Positions 47,909 through 61,251 are shown, numbered from the stretch's first letter. The stretch is 64,000 bases of DNA from Mucor racemosus (GCA_027405735.1 JAPEHQ010000006.1:682001-746000), one strand, 5' to 3'. The notes: generated by a model from the letters alone, not told the origin. Numbers and translations are program-made.

Positions 47909-48602
47909 ATATATAGTCTGCTTATTTTTTTATATTATTATTCCCCCCTCCCCTCCCTCCCCTATTCTTTTTCCTCCTTCCTCCTCAAATAAAAAATTTA
48001 ATAAAACGAGAGAGTGATGTCTCCATGCATTATTGTTGGAGCATTATTACAGCAATATCAAACAAACAAATGATCGCCACATGTAAACATATTTTGATGC
48101 TTTATGCAACTATTACCTTTTTGTGATTGTAGTAACCAATTTTAAGAATTTATAAATATTTCTTATTCTTTATCAAAAACAAAAAAAGACTATAAAAATG
48201 CACAGCATCTAATGAGCATTTTGTATTATAAACTAGCATACAAGATTATGTCTTTTTGGAGTCTTAAAAATCCTTTAAAACCTGGAGTATGCGAAACATT
48301 TTCACTGGCAGATAAGAAAAAAACAATTATCCTAATCAATTTAAGCATATTGATAATCCTTAGAAATAGGAGTTCTTTTTGACAAGCAACCACATCAACC
48401 CGAGATTTCGTATGTTGAAAAAGATAGCTAAAAAGCACTATTCAATATCACAAAAAGGCCAATTATATTGTAACATTTGAAATTTAAAATTTTATGGTCT
48501 CATAAAAAAGAACATGCTTGCAAAACCTAACAAACTTCCTTCTCTCTCTCTTTCTTTCTTCTTTCCTTGTATTTATTTCTTATTTATTTTAATTTATTAT
48601 AA
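47909..48602. other. 3' flank and promoter region with C-rich tract
   Basis: After the Rab11 stop, 47943-47962 is four runs of C separated by single T bases. The minus strand therefore has a textbook G-quadruplex pattern. An AATAAA-type signal follows at about 47987-48005. Upstream of the next gene a pyrimidine tract (ccttctctctctctttc) lies at about 48537-48583, typical of fungal core promoters. No gene is supported within. Confidence 0.55.
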
Positions 48603-50316
48603 ATGAGCAAAGACGTGGGAGCAACAGGTACAATTTTATAAATGCCAGATAAATAAACATTTACCAACACAATCACTAGTACCTCATTTTTATACTCGAG
48701 CTGAATTGGCTGATATCCATCAGGATGTTTTGGATAAAAAACCTGATGCTAGGAAATTGATCGTTGTCGAGAATAAAGTTTACGATATCACAGATTTTGC
48801 ATTTGATCATCCTGGTGGTGAGCGAGTAATTTTAACTCAAGAAGGCAGAGATGCAACAGGTAAATATTAGAGCCCTAAATTCTCTACTGCTGCTGCATGT
48901 GTGTAACATCATGCTTAATAATTATTTCTTTTCAGATGTCTTTCATGAAATGCACCCTCCTTCTGCCTATGAGTTACTAGCTAATTGTTATATTGGTGAT
49001 TGTGAACCCAAACTTCCAATTGATTTAAATGATAAAAAGGCATTGAATTCTGCTGCTTTTGCTCAAGAAATCCGTGATCTCCGAGTGAAATTAGAAAAAC
49101 AAGGTTATTTTGACGCTAGTACTGGTTTCTACGTCTACAAAGTTTCTACTACCCTGCTTGTTTGCATTGCGGGTTTAGCAATCCTCAAAGCTTGGGGTAA
49201 ACAATCTACTTTTGCTGTATTTGCTGCTGCCTTTTTAGTAGGTCTCTTTTGGCAGCAATGTGGTTGGCTTGCTCATGATTATGCTCATTATCAAGTCATC
49301 AAGGATCCCAATGTCAACAATCTCTTTTTAGTTACCTTTGGTAATTTAGTTCAAGGCTTTTCTCTTTCATGGTATGTTTAAATCTGGTTATCTTATGGTT
49401 GTTGTTCAAATCTGAAACTTTGTGGGTTTTTGGGTTGAATACAAGAAACCCAGCAATTTATTATATAATTAGCTTACTAACTTTACGTATGATAGGTGGA
49501 AGAATAAGCACAACACGCATCATGCCAGTACAAATGTCTCTGGTGAAGATCCTGATATTGATACTGCACCAATTTTGTTGTGGGATGAGTTTGCTGCTGC
49601 TAATTTTTATGGATCCTTAAAGGACAATTCCAGTGGATTTGACAGATTTATTGCTGAACACATTTTGCCTTATCAAACTCGTTACTATTTCTTCATTCTC
49701 GGTTTTGCCCGTACTTCTTGGGCTATTCAATCAATTATCTATTCCTTCAAGAATGAAACATTGAGTAAATCAAAGCTTTTATCTTGGTGCGAACGTATCT
49801 TTTTGATTGTCCATTGGATCTTTTTTACTTATTGTACTGTTGCTTGGATTGGATCAATCAAAAACATTGTCATGTTCTTTGTTGTCAGTCAAATTACCAC
49901 AGGTTATTTACTCGCTATCGTCTTTGCAATGAATCATAACGGCATGCCTGTTTATAGTCCCGAAGAAGCAACCAATACCGAGTTTTACGAATTACAATGT
50001 ATCACTGGTCGCGATGTCAGTTGCACTGTATTTGGGGATTGGGTTATGGGTGGATTGAATTATCAAATTGAACATCATGTAAGCAGGAAAAGCATTACAA
50101 TTTTTTTATGAATATTAGACTCACTGTTTTAAAAAGCTTTTCCCTGAAATGCCTAGACATCAATTATCCAAAGTCAAATGCATGGTAAAACCTATCGCTC
50201 AAAAGTATAATATTCCTTACCATGACACTACAGTCATTGGTGGCACAATTGAAGTGTTGCAATCATTAGATATTGTTCAAAAAATCTCTCAAAAATTTAG
50301 CAAAAAGATGCTTTAA
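48603..50316 (+). CDS. delta-6 fatty acid desaturase (cytochrome b5 fusion)
   Basis: This is a membrane front-end desaturase that inserts a double bond at delta-6 of linoleoyl chains to give gamma-linolenic acid, with electrons delivered by its own cytochrome b5 domain. The five exons give 467 aa: 48603-48627, 48680-48859, 48936-49371, 49496-50078 and 50137-50316. The N-terminal b5 domain has the heme motif HPGG (52-55). The histidine boxes are HDYAHY starting at H182, HNTHH at 219-223, and QIEHH at 404-408. The Gln in place of the first His of box 3 marks front-end desaturases. Hydrophobic spans lie near 120-150 and 265-330. The whole sequence strongly resembles Mucor and Rhizopus delta-6 enzymes. 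A delta-8 sphingolipid desaturase is the main alternative, but overall likeness favours delta-6. Confidence 0.93.
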
Positions 50317-51170
50317 ACACGACTCATTTAAATTACAATAAAGTCATGATATTTTCAACATTTCTGCAAGTATATCAGAACCCTTTAAATAGTTAATCCG
50401 GACAAGGTACCTGTTACAAGGGTGGATAAAGATTTCTTGTCGGCTTTCATTTGCATTTATGGTAACCCCGAGCAATAAAAAAAAATCCATTCATCAAGGC
50501 CAACAATCCAAGCCATTCATTATAGGCTATCTTTTAAAACTAAAAAAAATTGAATTTGTTGTAAAACAAGTAAAAATAACTTTCGGATAAAATATTTATG
50601 TATATATGTATATCATAGCACAGACAAAAGACATAACAAATAAGAAAGAGATAACAACTCTATTTTATCTTTCTCTTTCACAAAATGTCAGTTTTTGTAT
50701 TCCAGATCAAAAAAGCCAAGATCGTCGGCTCTCGGGTTATGTGTCTAAATTTGTTGGATTACCCACATTTAATTTATCTGTAGTAGTTGCCATTAGTTTT
50801 ATGAGGGTTACTGCATTACTAATATATACATAATGGAATGGAGTAATATATAATGTATTGTGCTATATATAAATTTCATGATTCCACGTGCGAATGTAGT
50901 ATCTAAATGACGATACAATCGTACATGTTGTATATATATATATATATATATATATACAAATAAAACGGGATTACTCTTATTGGTAATAGAGTATATCTTG
51001 GCTTTGAGGCCTTTTTTTTAGTGTACATAGCTCTGGACTCTTGTCAGAAAAACGGAGCTCATTTGTGTGCGGGTACTCTTTTGTCCTCCCTTCTTCTTCT
51101 TCTTGCAGCGTCCCCCCCTCATCCTCCCCCCCCCCCCCCTCCAACTCGGTTCGGATACTCTAAAATTTAA
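50317..51170. other. intergenic with microsatellite and C-rich tract
   Basis: Contains the 3' flank of the desaturase, a (TA)13 run (50931-50956) and two C-runs at about 51114-51120 and 51126-51139. No gene is supported; a short frame at 50606-50833 has no family resemblance. Confidence 0.5.
50931..50956. repeat. (TA)13 microsatellite
   Basis: Thirteen uninterrupted TA units follow gtacatgttg. Likely length-polymorphic between strains. Confidence 0.9.
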
Positions 51171-51178
51171 TATAAATA
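51171..51178 (+). promoter_or_regulatory. TATA box of the 86-aa gene
   Basis: TATAAATA lies 67 bp before the ATG at 51245, followed by a pyrimidine-rich leader ending aaaaataATG. Position matches TATA boxes of other genes here. Confidence 0.5.
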
Positions 51179-51244
51179 CTCGCTTAATTTCTTGTAACAA
51201 ACTGCTTCCCCTCTTTTTTTTTTTTTTTCCTTTATTCAAAAATA

Positions 51245-51505
51245 ATGCAACATCAGCCAACACTTCGTGAACTTTTGATTCAACTTGTAAATACATTTAA
51301 ACACTCTTTTGAATCTTCGAAGGTTTCCTGTGACCAAAAAACAACAGAAATTGCCAATGCAAGACTTTCTCAATTTGAAAAAACCTATGTATCATTTCCC
51401 GAATTTGTTGACATTGGAGCAACCACAAACGATAATTCAAATGTTGTAAATCACCATCATCAGGGACAACCTTGGCTTCAACACAGTAGCACACTTACTT
51501 GCTAA
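51245..51505 (+). CDS. small uncharacterised protein, 86 aa
   Basis: This is a single-exon gene with a TATA box, a T/C-rich leader and a good ATG context. The protein starts MQHQPTLRELLIQLVNTF, followed by helical, Lys/Glu-rich sequence with regular hydrophobic residues (KTTEIANARLSQFEKTYVSF) that could form a short coiled coil. It then has an Asn/His-rich tail (NDNSNVVNHHHQGQPW). No signal peptide or membrane segment is visible. The helical pattern would suit a small subunit of a larger complex, but I cannot name one. Confidence 0.55.
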   Translation: MQHQPTLRELLIQLVNTFKHSFESSKVSCDQKTTEIANARLSQFEKTYVSFPEFVDIGATTNDNSNVVNHHHQGQPWLQHSSTLTC

Positions 51506-54500
51506 TAATTCAATCACACTGTTTAAAATTATAATCTTTATTTGTATATACTATACTTTTTCAACTACATATTTTTATTTATCATATACCAATATTTTTC
51601 TCCAAAAAATAAAAAATCCTCTTTGTAACATTTTGACCCTACCAAACAAACACAAAAGAAAAAAGCTCCTCCCGCTCAGGCCAATCATTCAATCTTAAAA
51701 AAAATCTGTGCATGTTGTCCGGAAATGGTTTACCTTGTTTGTGTGTAAAAAAAAAAATTAGGTCTGTTTCATAAAATATTTGATCATAACGTAAGGCGAA
51801 TTACAACATTTCTTTTTTTTTTTTTTTTTTTTCTTAAGGTTTTGATATCTATGCAATTCTTACGTAGTTGATTGAGATAAACGGAATGCTTGTCCCGTCC
51901 TGATTTGCTTTTTTTCTATTTCTCCCAACAAAAACCAAGCTTATTTTTTATTATCTAATAAGAAGGGGCTCATTTCACTGCCAAAAAATAATAATAATTA
52001 CAACTGTGTTGGTGTAATGTAACACTTAAAAATGGTTATTTTGACTTAAAACCATTTCCCGATAAAAACGATGGATGTTCCTATTTTCTCTTTCAAATCA
52101 AAATGTCTCCGAACCAAATTAAAGGGAATTATTTGTTTAAAACCACTGAACAAAAAAAAAAAAAAATGGTATGGTTTGATCACGATTGTTTATGAGAAAA
52201 TAGATAAACTAAACCGTTTGTTTGTTTGGTCAAGAAAGAAAAAAAGGGAACTCTTGACAATTTCCTAATATTGAATTAGCCACAAGATCATTCTTTCATA
52301 GGTAAATTTCTCATGTCCGAAACCATATATGAGTTTAATGAGCATCCCAGCCAGTGACCTGCTTATTAAAAGTATGGATTAATTATATATTCGCTGTCAA
52401 ATGTTAGATCGATCATACTACTATAAGGTGATTTGTGTGTAGATCAATTGATGCGTTAAATAGCTTAATTGCAGAAAATGACTCATCCTTGTTATGAATC
52501 AATTGCGCATTGGTACTTTTTAGACCATCATTGCATCATATACAAAGTATACTAAATACCATTATCCTTGCGAAAATTGCACATGACATTATTTACTTCA
52601 ATAATATTCCGAAAGGCTAATTAATTGATGATTCTTTGGTGAAATGTGATAATCGTATAAAGCGTGCGCCTTATAAGTTCGCAAACATATCTTGTATAAT
52701 TTACACAGATCAAATATGCCTAGAACTTAAAAATTTAATTTAGTTACCCAATAATTATTTACTGATTGGCTGCGTTTGAGTTTAATACAATACCGTAATT
52801 TATTGAGTGCATACTACTCCTCTTCGCAAAATGAACATGTTGCTGGTGAAAAGCTCTAAAAAACTCTAAACTAACCGAGTTAGATCGTATTGTTAAAGCC
52901 CTCTTTGTTATTGTTTTCGATGTGCTTTGAATTAGTAATTTCACGTATTTGGTGTCAATTGACGACAGCTGATGCAGACATACCTTATCGTGGAAATGAT
53001 AAGAAATTTCGACATGATACAAGTATGATGCTTATTATATGTACCATACGCAGTTGTATACATGCTTACAGTTAAATATAAAAAGAGGGCGTTAAAACAC
53101 CTGCGTTATACAATGTACTAAAGGACCTATTAGTGATTTTTCTCAAAATTATCACATTAGTGTCATGAACATAGACCTATTTGTACGTACACGTAATTTC
53201 GGCTTTCAAATGGAAAAAAAAATACCCCATAAATAAAAACGTGTTAAAAAATTATCTCAAAGCTTTCTTTGTGTACTGACAATGCTTGATATACGAGAAA
53301 AAATCTTTAAAGGCACTATTAACTATAAAATGTTTGATAAAATCGCTATAAAGCTTGTACAAATTAGACGATGTTTCAATCAATTTACAAACTACAGCAA
53401 CAGGTATAATCGTATCAATGTTGATTTTTGGTCTAGTGGTTACTTTGTAACAATGGAGCACAATGAAATCTGCAGAATAACAAAAATTATAAACTTAAAG
53501 AAGGTTCATTGAACGCACTTTAAACACTACATCATTGACAATAAATGTTATAAATCCCGTTAAAATCGTTCAAACTATAAAAAAAAAATAATGAATGATA
53601 GTTTCACATCCTATCATCACAATAAACCCAATTAAATACAAACAGACACCTTTAATCTATACAAGACAATTCCATAAAGTTTACTTATCTGAAGGTACCA
53701 GCTTAAAATTACCAACTTCTCACGTGTTTTTATAGTCAATTTAGGCAGTTTCAAGAGCGCAGAATAAGTGAGAACCATTTCTCATGTTTCCCATTCACTT
53801 ACTGTTGCATTTGTTCAAAAAAAATTTGGTCATTCAAATCGAACTTTCGACCCTTGCTATCATAAGGGAAAATGAATGTTTTTTATATTTTTACATTTTT
53901 CACCCCAAAAATGAGGGTTTTCAATAAGGTGTTCCTAAGATCAAAATGACCATAAATTATCAGGGTATCGTGTGTCACTACTTATTTGTGCGTTACTTAT
54001 TGGCATTTTTGAATTCCAGGCAAAAAACGTAAATTCAGTTAATTCAAGATTTCTCAAAAATTTTGGTGATACTTTTTGCTAAAAATTGTACCATTCGATG
54101 CAGAATTTAATTTAAAACATATATTAATTAGGTATCTATATATTTTTATTATACAATTCCTGGAGTAAATATCGAAAAATTGACAAAAAAAAATTTTTTT
54201 ATCAAAATCAACATCTCAAGACCAGTTGCGACAATCGGTAATTGAATTATTTTTGCTGCAGCAGCAGCACTGTTTGAGATTTTTCAAATTTCACTACCAT
54301 CAATTTTAAGTGTACTTTAGATGATTTTTTTATACTTTTTATAGCAATTAATCAAGTGCAAAGTTGCACTGTAATAGGTTAGAGTATCTAAAATTTATGT
54401 GTACTTTTTTTTTTCAAAAATGAAATGATTAGGGCAGATGCATGAGGGTATTTTTTAGGATAATGTATAGTTTTTGGGCACTCGTCTAGGATTATACATC

Positions 54501-54856
54501 ACGACATTAAACATCGATTACATCTAAACAAATACATAAATAGGTTTATATGCTCACACTTGTTTTTGAGTTAATTCATCCAAATGCGGGTCTTTTGATA
54601 CAATTGAAAAATTCCTTGAAATGATGACAAAAAAAACAGGATCCGAATTTAGCGTTATTACATTAATAATTCAAGCTAAACCATGTAAGCCAAAACTAAA
54701 CGCTATTTCTCCTATTTTTAGATTGCACAGCGCTTGTAATCTCTAAATCTTCATCTTGTCAACTAGCATGATTGCTATCATGATTGTTATTGTTAGGCAA
54801 CAATGATGATGAAAGTTTTATCCGGCCTGAAGCGAAATCTTCTTTATCCCATTGCG
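51506..54856. other. 3.3-kb AT-rich stretch without a supportable gene
   Basis: It holds T-runs (for example about 51812-51831), A-runs and several short frames on both strands (52759-53022 minus, 53282-53512 plus) that overlap each other and match nothing I know. A short ctgcagcagcagcac run lies near 54259. No family A, B or C copies were noticed. Confidence 0.45.
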
Positions 54857-57355
54857 TTACAATCCAATGTACAACCCTGTAACTTGATTGATAAATTTAT
54901 TAAACTGGTTGAATTGTGTTGGATCAAATTGTTGTACAGGAAGCTTTGTGTACAAGGTCCCATCTGTCGCTTTTGTCTCCTGAAAGCTTGTTACACTTAA
55001 AACGGATACCAACCGTTGCTGTACCTGATCCATGTTGGGGGTAATGAATGATTTGAACGGGTTCAGATGATTGTGGACAAGTGCATACCATCCATTGAGT
55101 GGATCTTTGTAATATTGAATGGGGTTTTCTTTTCGATCTGGTGGTGGAACATCAACTGTAACAATGATGTCGGCGCTCATATATTTTGCTATAGTTACGG
55201 GTAGGTTGTCCATGTAACTACTGTCCATAAGCATATTGCCATGATCAACTAGAGGTGATGTTTGACCTGATAATGTCATAGATGCACGTATGTATTTTTA
55301 CGTGCAACCGTATGTATGTGGTTCCATTTGTGAGTAAGTAATTTTTGTTGTAATTGCGAAAAATGGGAGCCAAAAATCTTCAATTTGGCCATTACCAACG
55401 CATTTACAGATAGCTCTGTTGATATAATGGCCTATAAAATAAATAGTTGTATACTTAATTACCAATTTTTCTGGTAGCATTTCATTATATCTTTTATTTG
55501 TAAACTTGGCAACTAATGAATATCTAAGATCGAATAATTGTCTCCATAAACTAGTAGCACGCTTTGTATATGCTTTTGTTTTTGCAACTGTTTCAAGCAA
55601 GTCCGTATTTTTAGCATAACAACCACCAACAAGACTACCGATACTGGTACCACCAATAATGTCGATGTGGATTCCCACATCCTCCAAGGCACGAATCAAA
55701 CCAGCATGGCCAATGCCTCTTGCGCTACCTTCACCCAATACCAAGGCTACCAAAGCTCCATATATTCTATGCCCAAGCCTATTATGTCATGAATCGTTAA
55801 TGTTATACTTGGCTACATCTTTGAAAATATATACCTAGCAAAACCATTCTTTGTTTGATTCACTGAGCAATGATATGAGTCATCGTTAGACTGATTGCTG
55901 AGAAACGGTTTATTATGATCACTATTAAAGTTCTTTATTAAAGACGAGTTCCACAAAAAAGGTACACGATCCTTAATTTGGTTGTACAAATTAATCGAAC
56001 TGTTTGTCATTTGTTCCAACATCCATTTGTTATCACTGTTTAAGCTACCAGAAAAGCTTGAAAATGCTGAGCGTTTAATATCTGGTCTTTTGCTAGGTTT
56101 AGTAGGACTCGAGAATTTAGTAGATATCATGGCGTGATGATATGCCTGAATCCAGACACGATCCTTTATACGCCACGAAAATAATAATGCTTAATGTTAG
56201 ATTACTTTTCTAAGTTATTATTTTAGTTAATACCTTTAACCACGATTTTGTTACACCATATGCACAGGACCTTTCTGGATGAAGTAGGACTAATTCTTTT
56301 CTTGTGTAGTTTTGACATCAATCAATTTTCTTTCATATTCACCAATACAAAAATTTGCATCTACTTTGTCTACTAAAAAGATACATTCTGCTTGTAACAT
56401 ACATGTTCTTGTACATAAAAGGTCTTTTTGCTACTATCAGCAACGTATAATATAATGCGCTCTTTTTCTTCTAGTTCGGTTAACTATGTGGCTAATTGGA
56501 TTTGTCCAAGTTGAGAGAATCCCTGTTTACCCATAGCTGCGATTATAATGGCATTGTTAAGCAATATACATTTGGCGCCCACGGATTCTATTAGAGCAGA
56601 TTTCAAATGCTCAGCAGATGCAGTAATTGGAACATTGCCATTTACAGGAATAATGCCGACATTATGCATCTTGGTAATATTGCGTCCGTACAGTTCAGGA
56701 ACCACATCATAATGTGTGGCTAAATATGCAGCTGAGACGCCTGATAATTGAATGATCTTTTCAAATTGTATTTGTTTGTTTATCATTGCTATATTCCTGG
56801 ATATTGCTGATTTAAAAGGCCGAATAGCAACAAGTCGGGATATCTTGAGAGTAATATGAGGGTATCGCAACATTAATGCATTGAACAGCGTTTTAGGGAT
56901 GTGTATTACTTCACTATCTCGAATAACATACAATGAACAAGGTAAAGGGGAGGTGAGTAAAGAATAGATTAAAAATTGTTAATTGATATTACGTTTTCTG
57001 TGGCATAGATTAGATAGGATGTATTTACTTGAGACTCTCAATTCTCCAATGCCATCGCCTCTACCAAATTCACATGCAATCTCAATCTCCCCTTCTTCTT
57101 TTTCTTGAAAAACTCTTAATCTACCATGTAATATTATCAATATAGAGTCTACAGGATCACTCTTATGATAAAACATTTGACTAACCGATACTTGTGTCCA
57201 ATGTCGATATGTAATACTAAACAATGATTAAGTCAGCACTAGCATTAAAGTATCTCAGATCATCAATTACTCACATAATGACTTGACTGAATTCATGATC
57301 CTTCTTGTCAATTCAACCATAATTTCAGGATGTTTATCAGTTGTATTATGCTAAG
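54857..57355 (-). pseudogene. NTE1-type patatin lysophospholipase, 5'-truncated pseudogene
   Basis: NTE1 is an ER phosphatidylcholine (lyso)phospholipase with cyclic-nucleotide-binding-like domains and a patatin catalytic domain, about 1,500 aa in fungi. Only the second half is present. A helix (HPEIMVELTRRIMNSV, about 57290-57345) and a cNMP-like domain (MFYHKSDPVDSILIILHGRL) come first. RDSEVIHIPKTLF and IIPVNGNVPI follow, then the patatin domain. Breaks include a stop at 56484-56486, two shifts of frame between about 56290 and 56420, and a TAA at 55298-55300 before KYIRASM, where the family has Trp. The nucleophile motif GTSIG remains. The oxyanion loop reads GEGSARG instead of GGGGARG, and the catalytic DGG is DSS (MDSSYMDNLP). 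Loss of function looks certain. A functional paralogue presumably lies elsewhere. Confidence 0.85.
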
Positions 57356-58343
57356 AATGCCTAGGCAAATATCTCACAAAGCAATAATCCCCAGACATTT
57401 AATTACATTATGAATGACCATGTAAATATTTTATATAATGCATAAGGTATTGTGATAGTGATAAATCTAATCGCATCAAGCAGTTGTGTAAACAGTAAGA
57501 CCATGATGAGAATTAAAGAAACAACGTAGAACAGGGAAAGCAAATTCTATTTATTTATTTTTTGATTCTATACTTTGAGGAAAAGCGGCATGAGTGAGAG
57601 CCCAAAGCGGATGACTTTACAGAATGTTTTGAATAACAGATGAACCAATTCAGTATAATGTAATGAAAACAATGGAATTGCCTATTATTTTCTTTCAAAT
57701 ACAAACTATTGTGGATTTATCATGACTTGTGTCATCGTAAACTTTATTATTACATGGAATAATAAAAGATCTACAATACCTAAATGTTACATAGTTACTT
57801 GGTATTCAACCAGAATTTCAGCTGTAAAAGCTTAGTTTCATTTCGGGTAAGGAAATGCTAAACATTTCATAATTTTTAAAGAATTGATTCAACATTTTAA
57901 AATAAAAAAAAATCTATATAAAGTTAATTCATAATATATTCAAGATGTTTAAAATATGTAAGTATTTTTTAATTCACAAAATAGCAAGGAATACTTGTAG
58001 AATTATTGACATTTAGGAGATAGTATAGAGAAATTGCTTCGGCATTAGAACTTTCAAAAAGAAATACTATGATCAATTTTTCGTTAAATATTAAACATTG
58101 AATATATTTATGATATGTATGATGTTTATCATTGTCTATGCGTTTAGAAAACCCATATAGATTCCGTGTTCACCTACAAGATATACCTTGAGGATCCATT
58201 ATAAATCTCTGAAAACGGGGTGTATCTAGGCGCAATGATCCCTAAATACACCCAAGCTGCATTATGGATTTGCCCTCTAAATGTACAACAGAAGCTGCCC
58301 ATCCATCAAATCCTCCTTTTCCATCCATCCAACATAATATAAT
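57356..58343. other. RPL3 upstream region
   Basis: AT-rich sequence between the NTE1 pseudogene and RPL3. The last 100 bases before the ATG are C-rich with CCATCC repeats (catccatc, ttccatccatcc), possibly promoter elements. No gene is supported. Confidence 0.45.
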
Positions 58344-59701
58344 ATGGTAATTATGATGCATCCATCTTTAAATGACAAGAAAAACTAACAAAATTCTTTA
58401 TTTATAGTCTCACAGGTGCGTTTTTGAAATTTTCATCGATGGAAATGGCAAAACTTGGATAACTAACATTTCCTATCCATTTATAGAAAGTTTGAAGCCC
58501 CTCGTCATGGTCATTTAGGTTTCGGTCCTCGTAAGAGAACTAGATCTCACCGTGGTCGTGTTAAGGCTTACCCCAAGGATGATTCCAAACTTCCTGTTCA
58601 CTTGACCGCCTTCATGGGTTACAAGGCTGGTATGACCCACATTGTCCGTGATCTTGAACGTCCTGGTTCCAGTAAGTTTTGTTGATATAATTTTTTAAAT
58701 CAGTTACAATCAACTAATATCATAAATCAACAGAGATGCACAAGAAGGAAATTGTTGAAGCTGTTACTGTTATCGAATCTCCTCCTATGGTCGTTGTTGG
58801 TGTTGTTGGTTATGTTGAGACTCCCCGTGGTCTCCGTTCTTTGACCACCGTTTGGGCCGAACATCTCTCTGAAGAAGCCAAGCGTCGTTTCTACAAGAAC
58901 TGGTACCGTTCCAAGAAGAAGGCCTTCACCAAGTATGCTCAAAAGTATGCTGATAACGGTAAAGATATTGCTCGTGAAGCTGAACGTATCAAGAAGTACT
59001 GTTCCGTTGTCCGTGTTATTGCTCACACTCAAATCTCCAAGGCTAAGCTTCATCAACGTAAGGCTCACCTTATGGAAATTCAATTAAATGGTGGTTCTAT
59101 TGCTGATAAGGTTGAATGGGCTCGTAGTCATTTCGAAAAGGAAGTTACTGTTGGTTCAATCTTTGAACAAGATGAGATGATTGATATTATTGCTACTACA
59201 AAGGGTCATGGTTTTGAAGGTGTTACTGCTCGTTGGGGTACCAAGAAGTTACCTCGTAAGACTCATCGTGGTCTCCGTAAGGTTGCTTGTATTGGTGCAT
59301 GGCATCCTAGCAGAGTCATGTACTCTGTTGCTCGTGCTGGTCAACGTGGCTACCATCGTCGTACCGAAATCAATAAGAAGATCTACCGTATTGCCACTGG
59401 TTCTGATGCCAAGTCTGGTACTACTGATTACGATTTAACTGAGAAGCCTATTACTCCTATGGGTGGTTTCCCTCATTATGGTGTTGTTAACGATGATTTC
59501 GTTATGATCAAGGGTTGTTGTGCTGGTTCCAAGAAGCGTGTTATCACCCTTCGTAAGTCTCTCACTGTCCACACCAAGCGTTCCGCTTTGGAAAAGGTCT
59601 CTGTTAAGTTCATCGATACCTCTTCCAAGTTTGGTCATGGTCGCTTCCAAACTCCTGCCGAGAAGCACCAATTTATGGGTACTCTCAAGAAGGATCTCTA
59701 A
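58344..59701 (+). CDS. RPL3: 60S ribosomal protein L3 (uL3)
   Basis: uL3 is a core protein of the large ribosomal subunit near the peptidyl-transferase centre. The four coding exons are 58344-58346 (just ATG), 58408-58415 (8 nt, TCTCACAG), 58487-58671 and 58734-59701. They give 387 aa, the usual length of fungal L3. The start was chosen because ATG is followed directly by a GTAATT donor. Splicing then builds [12 protein letters not shown], the conserved L3 N terminus. Internal landmarks are [39 protein letters not shown], and IGAWHPSRV followed by [16 protein letters not shown]. The W-finger region and the His modified in yeast L3 are within these. Codons are strongly biased to CGT, GGT and AAG, as expected of a highly expressed gene. 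An AATAAA signal lies at about 59763. Confidence 0.96.
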
Positions 59702-61251
59702 TTATCTCACTTGTAGTCTCCTTTTTTTTTTTGTTTAACTTTGCTCAATTCAGATACTTATAAATAAAATCAACCCCCTTTTTGATTTGGCTACTGTTAA
59801 AATACCTAACCTTTTGTCTAATTGTTATTTTGATGCATAGAGTTTCAAGGGAGGAATATGTGGTATATTTGAGAAAATATCTTAAATCTAGGATAGAACA
59901 ACACTTCCTTTTCATACATGCCAATTAAATTTGATTTTTGTATGTTTTAATTCGATAAAGAGCGATCTCAATTGAATATTTCCCAGTTTGATAAACATAT
60001 TTATCCATTTCAGCGCTATCACTAAGGACGAATGTCGCTGAATAAAAATGTGAAATACTTTTTTCTAAAAGGATTTTTTGAAGCACTTTTCTAAATGCTA
60101 AACCAATATAACGCTACTGCAATTAGCTCTTGAACATGTATAGAGTACGTTTATATTTTTTATTTCAAATTAATCGAATTATTTTTTACTGAAATAGCAT
60201 TTTTAGTAAGCCTCTACAATCAAAAACTATCAATATTTCAATTTTTTTAATGCCAGAAAATAATATCATATATCGTAAAAATTACCACAAATAGAATACA
60301 GAGCATTAATAACAATGAAGTTAATCGCTTTTAAATAATAATAAAATAATAAATTGCATATAAAATTAATTTTAAAAATTGCAGTGAATATGGTTGAAAT
60401 GATTGCTTTTTGACAACGGTATTTCCGAATAGCCTTTTCCACAAGTTTATCGAGATGATTATGCAATTTACAATATGAGGTAACAATCGAATTTTTTTAA
60501 TAAATGTATGTTGAATGTGCTAAAACATATAGCACGCACGTGAAATGGCTTACACTCTTGGATAGAGCACAAAATAACTAAAAACCAAGTATAGAAAAAT
60601 TGTTATTTTAGTGATTGTTGGTATCACTTTCATTAGCTTTTTTTTTTTTTTTTTTACTGGCTATACTTTATAATAATTCATTTTTTAATTTAATCAACAT
60701 GAGATTCTTTATGATAATTATCTTGCATATCATGTATTTAGATCAAACTTCATTTTTCAAAACAATCTAATATACCAAATACATGTTCCTGTGCCTGTAT
60801 TGGGTTTCTCTGAGATCAAAAACCGCATACATTTTGCGAATGTACCACTTTTGTTACTGCTGCATCACTTTTTCAAGTTAATTCCACCAGGTTATATCCT
60901 GTTTTGATCCAATAATTTGGCTTTATATCAGCACTAGCTTGATATATATAAACAACTAGCCCCAGAAACTATGTGTATATGAAAATATTAGGAGGTTGGC
61001 TGTTATAATAATGTCATTCTCTCAATATAGTTCAATTTTACTATCATTGAATATTTGTCCAATATACTTTCTGCAATGTATATTGTGATGAATATACTAT
61101 CAGAAAACCCAATAAGTTATACTTGTACAACAATTTGATCGGAGTTGCTCAAACTTGGTTGATTACAGTTTATTCCTTAATTGAAATCTTCATTAACGAT
61201 GTGTAAATGTGCTACATTTCGACATTGGGCAAAATCACTTAGAAAATTAGA
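59702..61251. other. intergenic, no gene seen
   Basis: The RPL3 3' flank and then AT-rich sequence, with a T-run at about 60638-60655. No gene or RNA is supported. Confidence 0.5.

Noticed and set aside
58727..59671. Long antisense and alternate-frame ORFs across RPL3
   Set aside because: They are shadows of the biased codon usage of RPL3.
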